Shown one piece after another: positions 34,434-45,493 of a stretch of 64,000 nt of DNA. The first letter of the stretch is position 1, and every line of letters begins with the position of its first letter. This stretch comes from Pelobates cultripes (lineage: Eukaryota; Chordata; Amphibia; Anura; Pelobatidae): positions 19,825,778 to 19,889,777 of the forward strand of contig OW240921.1 of the NCBI GenBank assembly GCA_933207985.1, given 5' to 3'. Below the pieces are notes generated by a model. The model saw nothing but the letters and a program-made list of their open reading frames with translations. It searched no databases and was not told where the DNA came from. The translations under genes were made by a program, and so were the position numbers.

Positions 34434-35527
34434 TACCGTATATACTCGAGTATAAGCCGAGTTTTTCAGCACACTTTTTGTGCTGAAAAACCCCAACTCG
34501 GCTTATACTCGAGTCAGTGTCTGTATTATGGCAATTTACATTGCCATAATACAGACTGGGGGCTGGCAGAGCTGTTACTTACCTCTCCTGCAGCTCCTGT
34601 CAGCTCTCTCCTCCTCCGCTGGTCCGGTCAGCACCTCGGTCAGCTCCCAGTGTAAGTCTCGCGAGAGCCGCGGGGTCATAGTGCGGCTCTCGCGAGACTT
34701 ACAGTGTGAGCTGAGAGAAGAGCTGCACGGACCGGCACGGAGGAGGAGAGAGCTGATAGGAGCTGCAGGAGAGGTAAGTGCTTCCTGCCAGCCTCCCCTC
34801 CTCCCCCCACTGAACTGCCAATGCCACTGGACCACCAGGGAAGGAGAGCCCCCCTCCCTGCCACGTATCAAGCAGGGAGGGGGGACAAAAAATAAATAAA
34901 TTAATAATAAATAATAAAAAATAATAATAAACAAAATAATAATATAACAAAAAAATGAACTAAAAACTAAATAAAATAATACATAAATAATAAAAATAAT
35001 AATAAAAAAATTATTAAAAAAATAATAATATAACAAAATTTTTTTTAAATAATAATAATTTTTTTTTTATAAAAATGCCCACCCCCCACCAAGGCTCTGC
35101 AACACAAACACACACTGCATCACACACACACACACACACTGCATCACACACACTGCACTCATACACACACACTGCATCACACACACTGCACTCATACACA
35201 CACACTGCATTCATACTCACATACACTGCACTCATACACACACACTGCATTCATACACACACACTGCGCACTCATATACACACTGCATTTATACACACAC
35301 TGCGCACTCATACACACACACTGCATTCATCATATACACACACTGTAAATAAATATTCAATTAATATAATATTTTTAGGATCTAATTTTATTTAGAAATT
35401 TACCAGTAGCTGCTGCATTTCCCACCCTAGTCTTATACTCGAGTCAATAAGTTTTCCCAGTTTTTTGGTGTAAAATTAGGGGCCTCGGCTTATATTCGGG
35501 TCGGCTTATACTCGAGTATATACGGTA
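34434..35527. mobile_element. Non-autonomous DNA element with ~26-bp terminal inverted repeats
   Basis: Starts ACCGTATATACTCGAG (continuing TATAAGCCGA) and ends with the exact reverse complement at about 35502-35526; TA flanks both sides. The interior is a set of nested palindromes: an AAGCCGAG...CTCGGCTT hairpin at the left end, a perfect hairpin of more than 20 bp arms (GTAAGTCTCGCGAGAGCCGC) at 34652-34707, and a larger imperfect palindrome over about 34570-34790. An A/T-rich block and a CACACTGCA microsatellite (35097-35345) lie in the right half. No transposase is encoded. Confidence 0.85.
35097..35345. repeat. CACACACTGCA(C/T)TCATA microsatellite
   Basis: Alternating ACACAC and TGCACTCATA or TGCATTCATA units, inside the 34434-35527 element. 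Confidence 0.85.
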
Positions 35528-35926
35528 TATAATTTTATAGATATATATATATATATATATTAATATCAAAGTACACATACAATGATATTGAATATATGTA
35601 TATATATATATATACATATATAAAATTATCATTATATATATATTTATATATAATATAAAATAAATATATATGTAAATACGTTAAAAATAAAGTAAAAAAA
35701 ATAATAAAAAATAAATAAATAAAAAATATATACATGTGTAATTTTGTTCTAACTGTATTTTTAAATTACTATATATATATATATATAAATATACATATAT
35801 ATATACATATTGATATCAAAATACACGTAGAACAAAATAATATATATATATATATATACATAAGTATATATGTGTATATAACTATATATATACCTATATA
35901 TATAAATAAAAATAATTTTAAAAAAT

Positions 35927-35961
<35 letters not shown>

Positions 35962-36000
35962 TCTACGTATATATAATTTTACATAATTAGGTCATTTTAT
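35528..36000. repeat. Extended TA-rich low-complexity region
   Basis: Consists largely of TATATA, AATAAA and ATATAC words, including TA runs near 35541-35562, 35836-35860 and 35935-35960. Confidence 0.8.
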
Positions 36001-36029
36001 TAATTACAATTTGCGGGACCTGCCTGACA

Positions 36030-36820
36030 ACCCAGGCCGAAAGTCCAGGGAATTTAATTTGCTAGCACTATATTTAACCCTGTTACTTTCCAGGACACCA
36101 TAAAACCTGTACAGGGGTGGTACTGTTTTACTCGGAGGACTTCGCTGAACACAAATATTAGTGTTTCAAAACAGTAAAATGTATTACAACGATGATCTTA
36201 TCAGTGAAAGTGACACTTTCACACACAAATGGCACTTACACGGACGATATAATTGTTGTGATACGTTTTACTGTTTTGAAACACTAATATTTGTGTTCAG
36301 CGAAGTCTCCTGAGTATAACAGTATCCCTCATGTACAGGTTTTATGATGTTTTCAAAAGTTACAGCGTAAAATATAAGGCTTGCGCTTTTTTCACATTGA
36401 AATTCGACAGATTGGTTACGTTGCCTTTGAGACCATATGGTAGCCCAGGAATGAGAATGACCCCCATGATGGCATACCATTTGCAAAAGAAAACAACCCA
36501 AGGTATTGCAAATGGGGTATGTCCAGTCTTTTTTAGTAGCCACTTAGTCACAAACACTGGCCAAAATTGGCGTTCAAATTAGTTTTTTGCATTTTTCACA
36601 CACAAACAAATATTAGCACTAACTTTTGCAAATGGTATGCCATCGTGGGGGTTATTCTCATTCCTGGGCTACCATACGGTCTCAAAGGCAACGTAACAAA
36701 TCTGGCGAATTTCAATGTGAAAAAAATTAAAAAATTTAACATACTATATTTGACCCCATAACTTCCCAAAACACCATAAAACCTTTTACACGTGAGACAT
36801 CGCTGAATATAAATATGTGT
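36030..36820. mobile_element. Foldback element, family also at 29500-30110
   Basis: 36073-36220 and 36221-36370 form a nearly perfect inverted repeat: CAGGACACCATAAAACCTGTAC, TTCGCTGAACACAAATATTA and AAAACAGTAAAATGTAT all recur inverted. A second inverted pair surrounds it: the segment with GTTACGTTGCCTTTGAGACC at 36415-36434 reads as GGTCTCAAAGGCAACGTAAC at 36679-36698. Open frames inside are incidental. Confidence 0.8.
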
Positions 36821-37998
36821 ATTTTATTGCATTAAAAGCAAACAGTATTATGACATTCACAGTTATAAGGTTACGTAGAACCAAACATTTTTTTTTTAAT
36901 TCTTATTTTCACCCAATTTTTAAATATTTTATTCATATTAAATTATGTTTTATACCTACGTATTTGATGTTAAATAAAAGCCCTGTTTCCCCTGAATAAA
37001 ATGATATATAATAAGTGTGGGTGCACATAATATGAAAGAGGAAATTACGCCTGAACAGACATATAGTGCAATTTCAAGTTTTTGTTTACATTTTGTTTTG
37101 ATCACAATGTGTACATTTGGCTCAGTCCTTAAGGGGTTAAATCATTTTCTATTATTTTGATTTTTGTGTCAGTTATGCCCAGCTACATTGTCCAAAATAC
37201 CTCCCATCATTTATGGGTCACAACCCTCTCACCCCTACAAGAATTCACAATCATCATGAATTATAAGGTAGCTTTCAGTAGAGTGATGGCATTGAAGGAA
37301 GAGGGGATATTGCCCCCAAGCATATGAGGTTGTGGGCTGCAGCCTCACTCTCTTATTGTGTAGAATAAAATAGCCGGAGCTGCATTGGGGTATCTTTTGG
37401 CACTGTATTGCACAAGTGAAGTGAGGCAGCAGGCAGGAATTGTGCAGGGCCATTAATAGTCCAGCACTGTAATTTGTTCATTGGCTAGTGACCTGCATTC
37501 TCAAGGTTCTCCATGGATATTTGGTGGACTGCAATATCCAAGGTTGACCAGTGTATGATAAGTATGTAAAATGTCCTTGGAGTTGTGACTGAAAGGTGAG
37601 ATGAGACAGTGCAATCATAACACATTGTCACTAGTGACAATGGAGGAGTTTGCATGTTACAGGCATGTACAGATCGTTGTAAATGTTCCATTATGTTACA
37701 CATGACATACTTCTGGAGATTGCAGGGACCTAAGATCTGTCAAATTCATATATCTAATGTCCCACATACATAGAACCATCTACATTAAACCTGTGAGTTT
37801 GATATGCAAAAAAAAACCTACTTGTTTGTACTTGCCACCAGGTTAACAGTTGTCAGATCTCTCCTGGTGGACTCCATGACATGATTATCTGAATGCTCTT
37901 CATCTGGAAATTCTAAAATGTATTTAGCAAGTACAACTTTTTAAAGCAATTCACATATATTACTTTTAATATTTACATTTTACTGTTATCTTTTTCAG
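36821..37998. other. Intergenic sequence upstream of the Ly6/PLAUR-like exon
   Basis: No convincing exon, although upstream exons of the same gene would be expected on this strand. The last bases (TACTGTTATCTTTTTCAG) are the polypyrimidine tract and acceptor of the exon at 37999. Confidence 0.4.
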
Positions 37999-38189
37999 AG
38001 GAGAAAACCATCAGTGAAATTATACAAGGCTGCACCTTCCCCAAGATGTGTGATAGCAATAATGAAACACTCACCTACAATTCTGAAACTTACAAAGAAG
38101 TAAAAACATGCACAGTAGCCAGAAACCACAGTAGCCATCTCTTTCCAACAACATTATTTTTTTTCTTTATTTTTTTTAAAATATGTTAA
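37999..38189 (+). CDS. Candidate terminal exon of a Ly6/PLAUR-domain, GPI-type protein
   Basis: A strong acceptor (CTTTTTCAG) is followed by a phase 1 exon of 62 codons ending at TAA 38187-38189. The reading EKTISEIIQGCTFPKMCDSN, then TYKEVKTCTVARN, resembles the second half of a Ly6/uPAR three-finger domain (GC..P..C followed by a late Cys), and the exon ends in a hydrophobic tail (LFPTTLFFFFIFFK) typical of a GPI-attachment signal. AATAAA lies downstream at about 38268. The usual CC..D.C ending is not intact, so this is a divergent member or a decaying exon. No upstream exon was recognised on this strand. It lies on the opposite strand from the exons at 12 and 16 kb. Confidence 0.5.
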
Positions 38190-38265
38190 ACATTTAATAA
38201 CATAAGTCTTCTTGACTTAGGAAACGTCTCGCTTTAGTTATTTTTATGATGCTGGTGATGGTTCT

Positions 38266-38273
38266 ATAATAAA
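38266..38273 (+). promoter_or_regulatory. Candidate polyadenylation signal
   Basis: TAATAAAA about 80 bases after the stop of the Ly6/PLAUR-like exon. Confidence 0.4.
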
Positions 38274-38289
38274 ACAAATCAGGCACTTT

Positions 38290-39160
38290 AAACGCAACAA
38301 TTCTAGACTCTGTTTAACTATTTCTATTTGTTGATCTCTAAAACACCAAACAAAGGCTGACATGCATCTAATGTAAAGTGGCTCTGCCACCAAAAATAAT
38401 TCTGAGTATATGTGTGTAGATATGTAATATTTGTTTTAGGATACAGATCCACTTAGACATTTCTACTATGCTTGGCCATATAACTCCTTGCAATTTGACC
38501 TGATAAGGTCTATGAACCATATTCCTCATTTTTCTGTAAAGTCACCACCATGGCCTTGGAATCCGTGCATGAGTTTTTTTTACTCATAATGAAAAACAAA
38601 GTATTGGAAGAGACATTAGGAGGTGCCCCTGTAACATATAGAAAGTTGACTTTAAAGAGAAACTACTTTGTAGTAAGCAATCTTTCTATATGAAATGAAG
38701 AACCAACTAGATAATACACCGCCAATTTAGACATTATGAAGTTATAACCTAAATCACTCTACTTTCCAATACAAAGCAAAGAGACATGCCAGGAAACTTA
38801 ACTATATGCTATTCCAAAATCTTAACAAATTGGTGTATGAGACAATTAAGTGTCATAGTTTAACATCAGCACAGCTCCAAAGACATGATAATTCTTAAAA
38901 TATTATTCTATGTCTGTTATTTTGTTAACATGACATCTCCATCCATTATTTTGCTACTGCCACCCTGTGGAAGTTCTATTGGGCAAAGGGTGTAGGACAA
39001 TAGAAACATCGCAGCATAGCATTGCCATAAGAAATTGGTCATGTTTTTAAAAATAAGCAATACATTGTTTTTATATTATGTGATACCTATCCTGCATTAA
39101 GTGATTCGAATTGTACAAAAAGATAATATTCACAACTCTAGGGAAATGAAAGAAGACGAG
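38290..39160. other. Intergenic sequence, nothing recognised
   Basis: No ORF or repeat structure that I can defend. Confidence 0.4.
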
Positions 39161-39510
39161 CTCCAAAGTGCTGGCATTTGAGTCATGTGAGAAGACTCAT
39201 GCATCATGTTTATGTACATGTTATCCTATTATCTCAATTCCACAGGATTCCTCTGATTTCCAGGTATTTTCAATCTGTAACAGAAGCTTCGACTACCTTG
39301 CACTTGGAGAGGTCTGTAGGTTAGCCTCTTTCCCACCAACTATGGACCCTGGCCTGAAAGGGGGTTCTTTTTTGGGAGGCAGGTACACAAGGGGAATTTG
39401 GACTTCTTTCCACCCTGGTTTGGGTTTGCCACATTTCCCCAGTTGCTGAGTTTATTCTCGGGACTGCTGAGTCCTGTTGGGATATTGGGGTTCTGTATTT
39501 TGAAGGGGCA
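39161..39510 (+). other. Possible 3' end of an LTR element internal region
   Basis: The open frame at 39168-39449 has no recognisable domain. The stretch ends in GAAGGGGCA directly before a TGTGTCG sequence, which could be a polypurine tract before an LTR. Confidence 0.3.
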
Positions 39511-40206
39511 TGTGTCGTAAAGTTATTTGGGGAATGTCTCTTGTTATCTCCTGTTTAGCAGTGGGGCCTGTGCAGCATAATTTGTTGGTTGTAACAATTA
39601 TGTGCACTGCCTGAGTAGCAAGCCTAGTTAATTTGCATATTCAGGTAGATTTGCATATTAGGGTTTATGCACACAGTATTTCTTGTTAGCCTTTGTCTTC
39701 CACACCCCTTTATAAATATTGTATGCTATTATGAGTAAGATTCCCCATGGTAAGATTCCCCATATGATTTGGTTATATGTATTGATCTGAGTGTGTCACT
39801 ATAAGCTTAATGTTATGTGGATAGTGCTTACTGACAATTATTAATACAAGTATTGTGTGGTAGTTCCATTGTGAACAGTGTGTCTTGTATGTATTGTTCA
39901 AGGATCCCAGTACCAGAGTTTTCAGACCTACTGGCTGGCTGCACTGGTTTCCTAGAACAAGTTAAGAATGAGCTAGGCTTTATAAAGGCTTCAGGTGCCT
40001 TTATAAAAGCAGTAGTTGGAGACAGTGTAGGCAGAAGTGTTGATATCTGCCTGGGAGAGGAACAAAAGATGCAAAAGCAGAGGGAGCAATGTCTGCCTGA
40101 AAGGAGAGAGCTGCAATGTTGTCTAGTGGAGGAGCTCTTCAGAGACCCCAGTCAAGCTTACGGGGTTACTCAGTTGGAATTTGGGAGCTCAGTCATATTT
40201 GTTTAC
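39511..40206 (+). mobile_element. Inferred LTR before gag-like copy 2
   Basis: Begins TGTGTCGTAAAG after a purine tract and ends TTGTTTACA directly before A-TGGTGGGATGG. In the related element at 57.7 kb the LTR likewise ends GTTACA just before TGGTGG...TGGGATGG. A TTTATAAATATTG box lies near 39710. Only one complete copy is in the window (the window starts inside the other), so the boundaries are inferred. Confidence 0.45.
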
Positions 40207-41850
40207 AATGGTGGGATGGCTTAAGCTATTGGGGAAACAGTCCAACCACCACCAAGACCCCTGCACATTTTTCGGAACTCATGGAGAGGAATAGTGCTAT
40301 AACCTGTGAAGGGTCCTTGTTGTATGAGGAGTTCCAGAGGAGAGTATGGAAGAGATTGGCATTCTTCAGAGCCAATCCATCAACAAAGGTGGTGCAACAG
40401 ATCTGGGAGGATGTGACCACAGATATAGAACAAGAGAGTCAAATCTGACTTGCCAGCAAGGCCCGAGCAGTGGCAGATGGTGGAGGGCAGAAATCCAGGT
40501 ACTGATGGGAACTCTGTAATTAGGTCCTTGAGGAGGTTCTCTGGAGAAAATCCCTACCAATCTCAGAACAACAACTTCAGAATCAAATGGATCTGCAAAT
40601 GCCTTTCCCAAGAGAGCAGCCCCTGACTGAATGGATGGTTGAATGTGGGAAGCTAGTCTGTAAGGAATTGTGGGTGGACAATGCTTACAGGGTCTTACAG
40701 TGGTAAGCAGACCAACGGTACAGACCTCGATGAAGTGATAGACCTGGAACCTGATCTGACTTAGCTGGCAACCCTGGAGTTTGAGCTTGAACAGGATTAC
40801 AGATGACTGTTCAACTTTGTACAGCAGTGGGCCCCAGAAACTTGGGATTTAATAGACTTCAGATCCGAGGATGTTGGCCAGGTAGGTGGAGGGATCTATG
40901 TGCTCCACACCTGAATCACAGGGAGGCTGAGCAGCTGGCCTAGATCCCCAACTATGGCATGGGGACCCTAGCCAGCCTCCCTCCCCAGCTGCTGATTGTG
41001 CTCCAAAGAGAGTAGATAGCCAGCCTCCCTCCCAGTGGCAAAATGCAACCCAAGGAAAGAAGGTAAAGGTAATGAGCATTGTGCACCAGTAGCAGATTGC
41101 AAAAGAACAAGAGGAGGTAGATATAGCTAGCCTCTCTTCCCAACAGGAGATTGCAACACATGGAGTGGAGGTAGTCCACCTCCCTCCCCAATGGAAGATA
41201 GGGATTACGGGTGATGAGGTAGCCAGCCTCCCTCCTTAGTGCCAGATTGGGCTCCCTGGAGTCAGCCTTCCTCCACAGCAGAAGATTGGGGCTACAAGTC
41301 CAGAAGAACCATTCAAGGATTGCTGCCTGACTAATCCCGGTACAAATCCCCAACCTTGTCATCATCTTTCTCACCCTGCCACAAACTCTATCACACTCAC
41401 CCCCAAAGTCACACTCACCCAACCCAACACCTTGTCGCATGCACACCCTGTTACACTCATGCCCTCACTCAGTCCCACTCATCTCCCACACCCTGTCACA
41501 CCATTCCCCTAACCCTATCAGAGTCACCCCCTGAAGATAGTCATCATCTTACAATGTCACCTCCCACACATAAAACACCATAAACACAACACAACAAACA
41601 TAACCCACAAGCAGCTCCCTTACACACAACTACTTCACACACATGGACATAAACCTTCACACCAAAAAAGAGACACACATTCACACACAAGAATGCTAAG
41701 GCACAGGTGCAAAATGCCTGAGACACAAACACACTAAGCGCCTCCTCTCCACAGCTCTCAGTCTCCTCCACACACCACACACCACCTACTCAAACTGGCA
41801 CCCTGCCTAGCGCCCTGAGCAACTTAAGTCTAGCTCTGGTACCATTCTAT
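40207..41850 (+). mobile_element. LTR retroelement gag-like internal region, copy 2
   Basis: Better preserved than copy 1: the frame ending at 40448 contains LLYEEFQRRVWKRLAFFRAN and STKVVQQIWEDV, aligning with GRLALYGPNPTKERVQRM at 57.8 kb. After that stop, degenerate 45-48-bp repeats (40930-41280) and the C/A-rich stretch (41350-41600) follow as in copy 1. Function presumed structural (Gag-like), from resemblance only. Confidence 0.5.
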
Positions 41851-42043
41851 ACATTAAAGTAAGTGGTACAGTTTAAACTACCAATTGCAATGCACACCGT
41901 ATACTAATGTGACATTAAATAATTTTACAACTATAACACCTTAAAGAAGGAGTTGATTGTCCAAGTTCACCAACCACTAACCAAAACAAAAAATTGTAAT
42001 TTAAATGTTTCTCTCTAAATGCCACCATCTATATTGTATATTG

Positions 42044-44535
42044 CTTTTTTTTTTCTCAGTATAATTTTTATTGATTTTAGGCAATTAACAAGATCTCAAT
42101 AATTACAAAGATTGAATTCTTACTGAAAAAAAAGGAAATGAATAGGATAACATGTATATTACAGTGATATTAATTCAATGCTTAGAACAAAGAGAGAGAG
42201 AGGCAGAACAGTTAAACATGGCATTAGCATTAGCATTATACTTGTAGCCTTGTCGTGAGTGGATCCCATGGCCCCCTGAAGGTAGTCGATGGGGTTCTGA
42301 ATCTCGCTCACATCTAGGGCAGTAGTGATCATGGTTGGGGTTAGTGTATGTTCAAGGATTTAGCACAGTGTTTGTTATTACTAACGTTGTGGAGAGTAGG
42401 ATGTAGGGCTAGGGTTGCGACTCATTTGAGCCCCATTTTATTTATTATCATTCATTGTTTCCCATGGTGTCCAGGTTGTGTGGAACATTCATGCGGCTTT
42501 GCTATTGGGTAGGGCCATGCGTTAAAAAATATAGAATTGTTGCATCTTATCCCATAGCTGGGTTTTGATTGGGCAAAGGATGGATTTACAGTGTAGGGCT
42601 AAGAGGTTGTGGGCTGCTAGAAGGGTGATTGCACTCAGCTGTTTGTGTGCTTTATCAAGTAGTGGTGGGAACAGCATTAGTAGATATATCTCAGGGGCTC
42701 TTGGTATGACAGGGACCTGAAGGGCGAGAAGCATGTGTTGTACCTTAGTGTGAAAGGTATGCTTAGTCTCCAGGGTGTCAAAAAAGGCATTCCAAAATTT
42801 GAGAGTAAGTATTGTGGTGGGGAGCAGATCAGGCTTGGGTGTTCTAAGCAGTTTGGGCGTCCACAGGGTGTCCACTATTGTGTTTCTGTGGAACTGGGCA
42901 TTCTCCATGTCTACCCATTGAATTTTCCCCTCTGGGGCGTGTAACATCCCCGCTGTTAAAGCCAGGGCTTTGTAGTATAGTATGTTGGGTAGTCCCACGC
43001 CTCCTTGTTTTGAGTGTCTTTGTAACACCGCATGTGGTATATGTGGTCTTTTATTCCCCCAAATAAATGTGTTGCATGTACCTTGTAGAGATTTGATGAG
43101 TGTCGGTGGTATCTGTATAGGGTGCATACTGAAAATATAGAATATTTCTGGTAGGATCACCATCTTGTATGCATTGTTTTTCCCCAGCCACGATATGGAC
43201 ATCTGTGTAAGGTGGTTTAGCTTTACTACATCTGCTATTGATGTTGCAATCTTGACACCCAGGTATGTTAGAATAATGTTAGACAGTATTTTAGATACTC
43301 TCCAGTCAAAGGGATACATTTCCTTTAGGGTGTCCTTGGTTGTCGTGGGAAGTCTGGGCAGGGCTTGGGTTTTATCCTGGTTCAGGCAGTAATGTGAAAT
43401 AGTACCAAACTCTGTCAGGGTCTCCATAAGGTGCGGCACTGACACATCTGGGTTTTCCAGTGTTACTAGGACATCATCAGCAAATAGCGACAGTTTCTAT
43501 TCTTGTCTGAGCACTTGGATTCCCCAAATGTTTGGGTGAGTGTGGATTTTTTGGGCCAGGGGTTCCAGAGGATGTAGAGTAGTCCCGTTTGTTATAGGAA
43601 ACGTGTTTGAGAGAAAACCCCCGTGTGAAACCTTGGCTGCTAGTGCAGCATAAAACGCCATAATCCTTTTGATAATCTCAGGGGGAAATCCATATTTTTT
43701 TATAAGCACTCGTTGCATGCATGCCCAGTTGAGTCGGTCAAAGGCCTTCTCCGCATCAAGTGCGAGGAGGAGGCCCCTGACCAAGCTGCGCTCCAAACCT
43801 TTCGGGTGTTATCCGATCCCTGGCGCCCTTTGACGAACCCCGATTGGTCGTTATGTACCAAGCCGCCTAACATTGAGGCAAGTTGGTTGCTAAGTATTTT
43901 TGCATACAATTTGGTATCGCTATTTAGGAGGGATATTGGTCTGAAATTTTTGCAGGTAGTAGGGGCTTTGCCAGGTTTGGGTAAGGTGGAGATGTGAGCC
44001 ATGAGAATCTCAGTCGGCTATGCACAGTTTGATTGTCATTAGGGCTGCTATGTTTGAATGCTATGTTGGTGTAGGTATTCTTTGTAATATCTGTTGTGAA
44101 GACCATCCAGTCCCGGGGATTAATTTGTGGGCAGGTCTGCTATGGCTTTTGAGAGCTCTTCAAGGGATATTGGTTGCTGAAGGTGTCTTACATTTTCTAG
44201 TGACAGGGATGGTAAGTGGACATCTGCCAAGAACTTATCAATATCCCCGGGAGTGGGAACTGCCATCTCCCCATCATCTTCCAGGTTATACAGTTGGTGG
44301 TAATAATTAGAAAACTCATTTACAATCATTTTCAGGTCTATCATTTTTTTGACTCTTGTCATTGTTTAGGAAGGCTATCCGTGAGGCAGCTGATCTTTGT
44401 TTGAGCTGTGAGTCCAATTTTACTCCTGCTCTATTTCCAGAAGCAAAGAATTTATGTTTAACTTTTTGTAAGAGGTATGTTGTTTTAGCTAATTCAAAGT
44501 CTCGCAGTGTGGTCTGCAATTTAAGCAGGGCAGCT
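42044..44535 (-). mobile_element. L1-type LINE, copy 2, antisense, 5' part missing
   Basis: The T-run at 42044-42054 marks the polyA end. ORF2 fragments run up to 44519; ORF1, the endonuclease and the 5' UTR present in copy 1 are absent because the duplication ends at 44535. Copy 2 keeps a longer open reverse transcriptase C-terminal frame (43445 to 42522, 307 codons) and an intact FADD box. Confidence 0.85.
42522..44519 (-). pseudogene. L1 ORF2 pseudogene, reverse transcriptase and C-terminal part
   Basis: In order on the minus strand: a pre-RT linker (44519 to 44120), RT segments STLPKPGKAPTTCKNFRPIS and LLNSDTKLYAKIL (44002 to 43700), LALDAEKAFDRLNWACMQ with the first catalytic Asp (43796 to 43700), the FADD box at about 43483-43494, and the C-terminal region to 42522. 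Frame changes occur near 43500, 43740 and 44010. Not functional. Confidence 0.85.
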
Positions 44536-44685
44536 GGCTGGTGGGGGTGGACTGCTGTGCGCTTGGTCGCCTTCCATCAGCTCCGCAATGAGTACTGCTT
44601 TAGATTTGTTGCTAGCGCTTTTTCCTCTAGCCTCCAGCAGTTCCTTTAGCGTCTGCCTCTTTAACGCCGTGTAATCCGTCCCCAT
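44536..44685 (-). CDS. SAP-domain Gag N-terminus of a minus-strand LTR element (truncated)
   Basis: An ATG at 44685 on the minus strand starts MGTDYTALKRQTLKELLEAR, then KSKAVLIAELMEGD and a PPPPA stretch, reaching the breakpoint at 44536 without a stop. The TLKELLEARG...KAVLIAEL pattern is a SAP motif. It lies about 100 bases after a primer-binding site and LTR, where a Gag should start. Everything downstream was removed by the junction with the duplicated L1. Function of SAP in Gag is unproven; nucleic acid binding is the usual reading. Confidence 0.65.
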
Positions 44686-44786
44686 TCACTGATCGCTTTC
44701 GTCTGCTTGTTTCATACAAATTGCCTTTCCCTTTTTCCATTCGGTTGATCCTTTCATTCGAATGCGCTGTATTCGGCTGTATAGTT

Positions 44787-44807
44787 GGATCCCATCGCTT
44801 GCCACCA
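44787..44807 (-). promoter_or_regulatory. Primer-binding site, tRNA-Leu-like
   Basis: The minus strand reads TGGTGGCAAGCGATGGGAT two bases after the LTR end. It is close to TGGTGGCAGCGGTGGGAT (57679), the exact complement of a vertebrate tRNA-Leu 3' end, with two differences. Confidence 0.65.
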
Positions 44808-44809
44808 AT

Positions 44810-45493
44810 TGTAGCTGAACGCCAATAATAAATCCACGAATTCCGCTGGTTCAGGAAATAATCCACAGTCAAGCGCTGAAACAACAAGGCAAGATCCCCA
44901 ACCTCCCAGTAACCGGACGAGACACAGTTCTGAGAGTCAACTGAAATCCTTTAATTCGGCTGGACAATTTATACAAGTCCCCATGCAAGGGGTCTCCTGA
45001 GTCCCTTCCCAGGGGCACTCCCAGAGAGGACTACATGGGGGACTTACATGACAACATATTTCTCCCATCAGGCACCGCTGCACGAGAGGGATCCTCCTCC
45101 TAGAACACACCGTTAAGTGGATTATCCCCTCGTGCAGCAGAACCGACAATTTACACAAAAATCCATAATTTGGTTAATATACGGTGGATTTACACGAATG
45201 AACGTTCGGTAGATAGCTGGGGTCTGAGCGCATCATTCGTGAGATTACCGCTCAGATCCCAGCTAAAATAACCGAACGCCGCACGAAAAACACATTTCTT
45301 ATAAAACATATGAAAAAGACCGATTGCTTTCAGGGAACAAAATCCCGAATGGCCCGAAACTCCCGAACGTCCTGGAAGCTCAGCGGTGTTCGTGCCGTCG
45401 AGTAGCCGTTTTTAGTACCATGCGCTCGACGACCTAGCACCGCTGAGGGAACAAAGGATTGTGGGGATATTTATGGGATAATAATAGTAACAG
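44810..45493 (-). mobile_element. LTR of the SAP-Gag element, minus strand
   Basis: The 3' end on the minus strand is ...GTTCAGCTACA at 44810, next to the primer site. A TATA-like GTATAAATTG lies near 44965-44975 and is preceded by GGGAGTGCCCCTGGG and CCCCTTGCATGGGG. The order CAGCGGTGTTCG, CTCCCGAACG, TATA, then GTCTCGTC...TTACTGGGAGG matches the solo LTR at 25042 and the LTRs at 57 and 59 kb in layout. The 5' end is placed at TGTTACTATT (45493), which is uncertain. Confidence 0.6.

Larger units (their letters stand above)
40143..44535 (+). repeat. Segmental duplication, copy 2 of 1-4431
   Basis: The sequence follows 1-4431 in the same orientation with scattered substitutions and small indels, covering the LTR-element region, the flank and the L1 inserted in it. 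Both copies share the same L1 insertion point, so the composite was duplicated rather than hit twice. Similarity ends at 44535 (GGGCAGCT), where the 1-kb copy continues into L1 and this copy switches to an unrelated retroelement. Confidence 0.9.

Noticed and set aside
34652..34707. GC-rich hairpin as a transcription terminator
   Set aside because: Factor-independent terminators of this form are bacterial; here it is part of a palindromic repeat element.
39853..40224. 123-codon plus-strand ORF
   Set aside because: It lies mostly in the inferred LTR, has no recognisable domain, and crosses the LTR end into the primer-site region.
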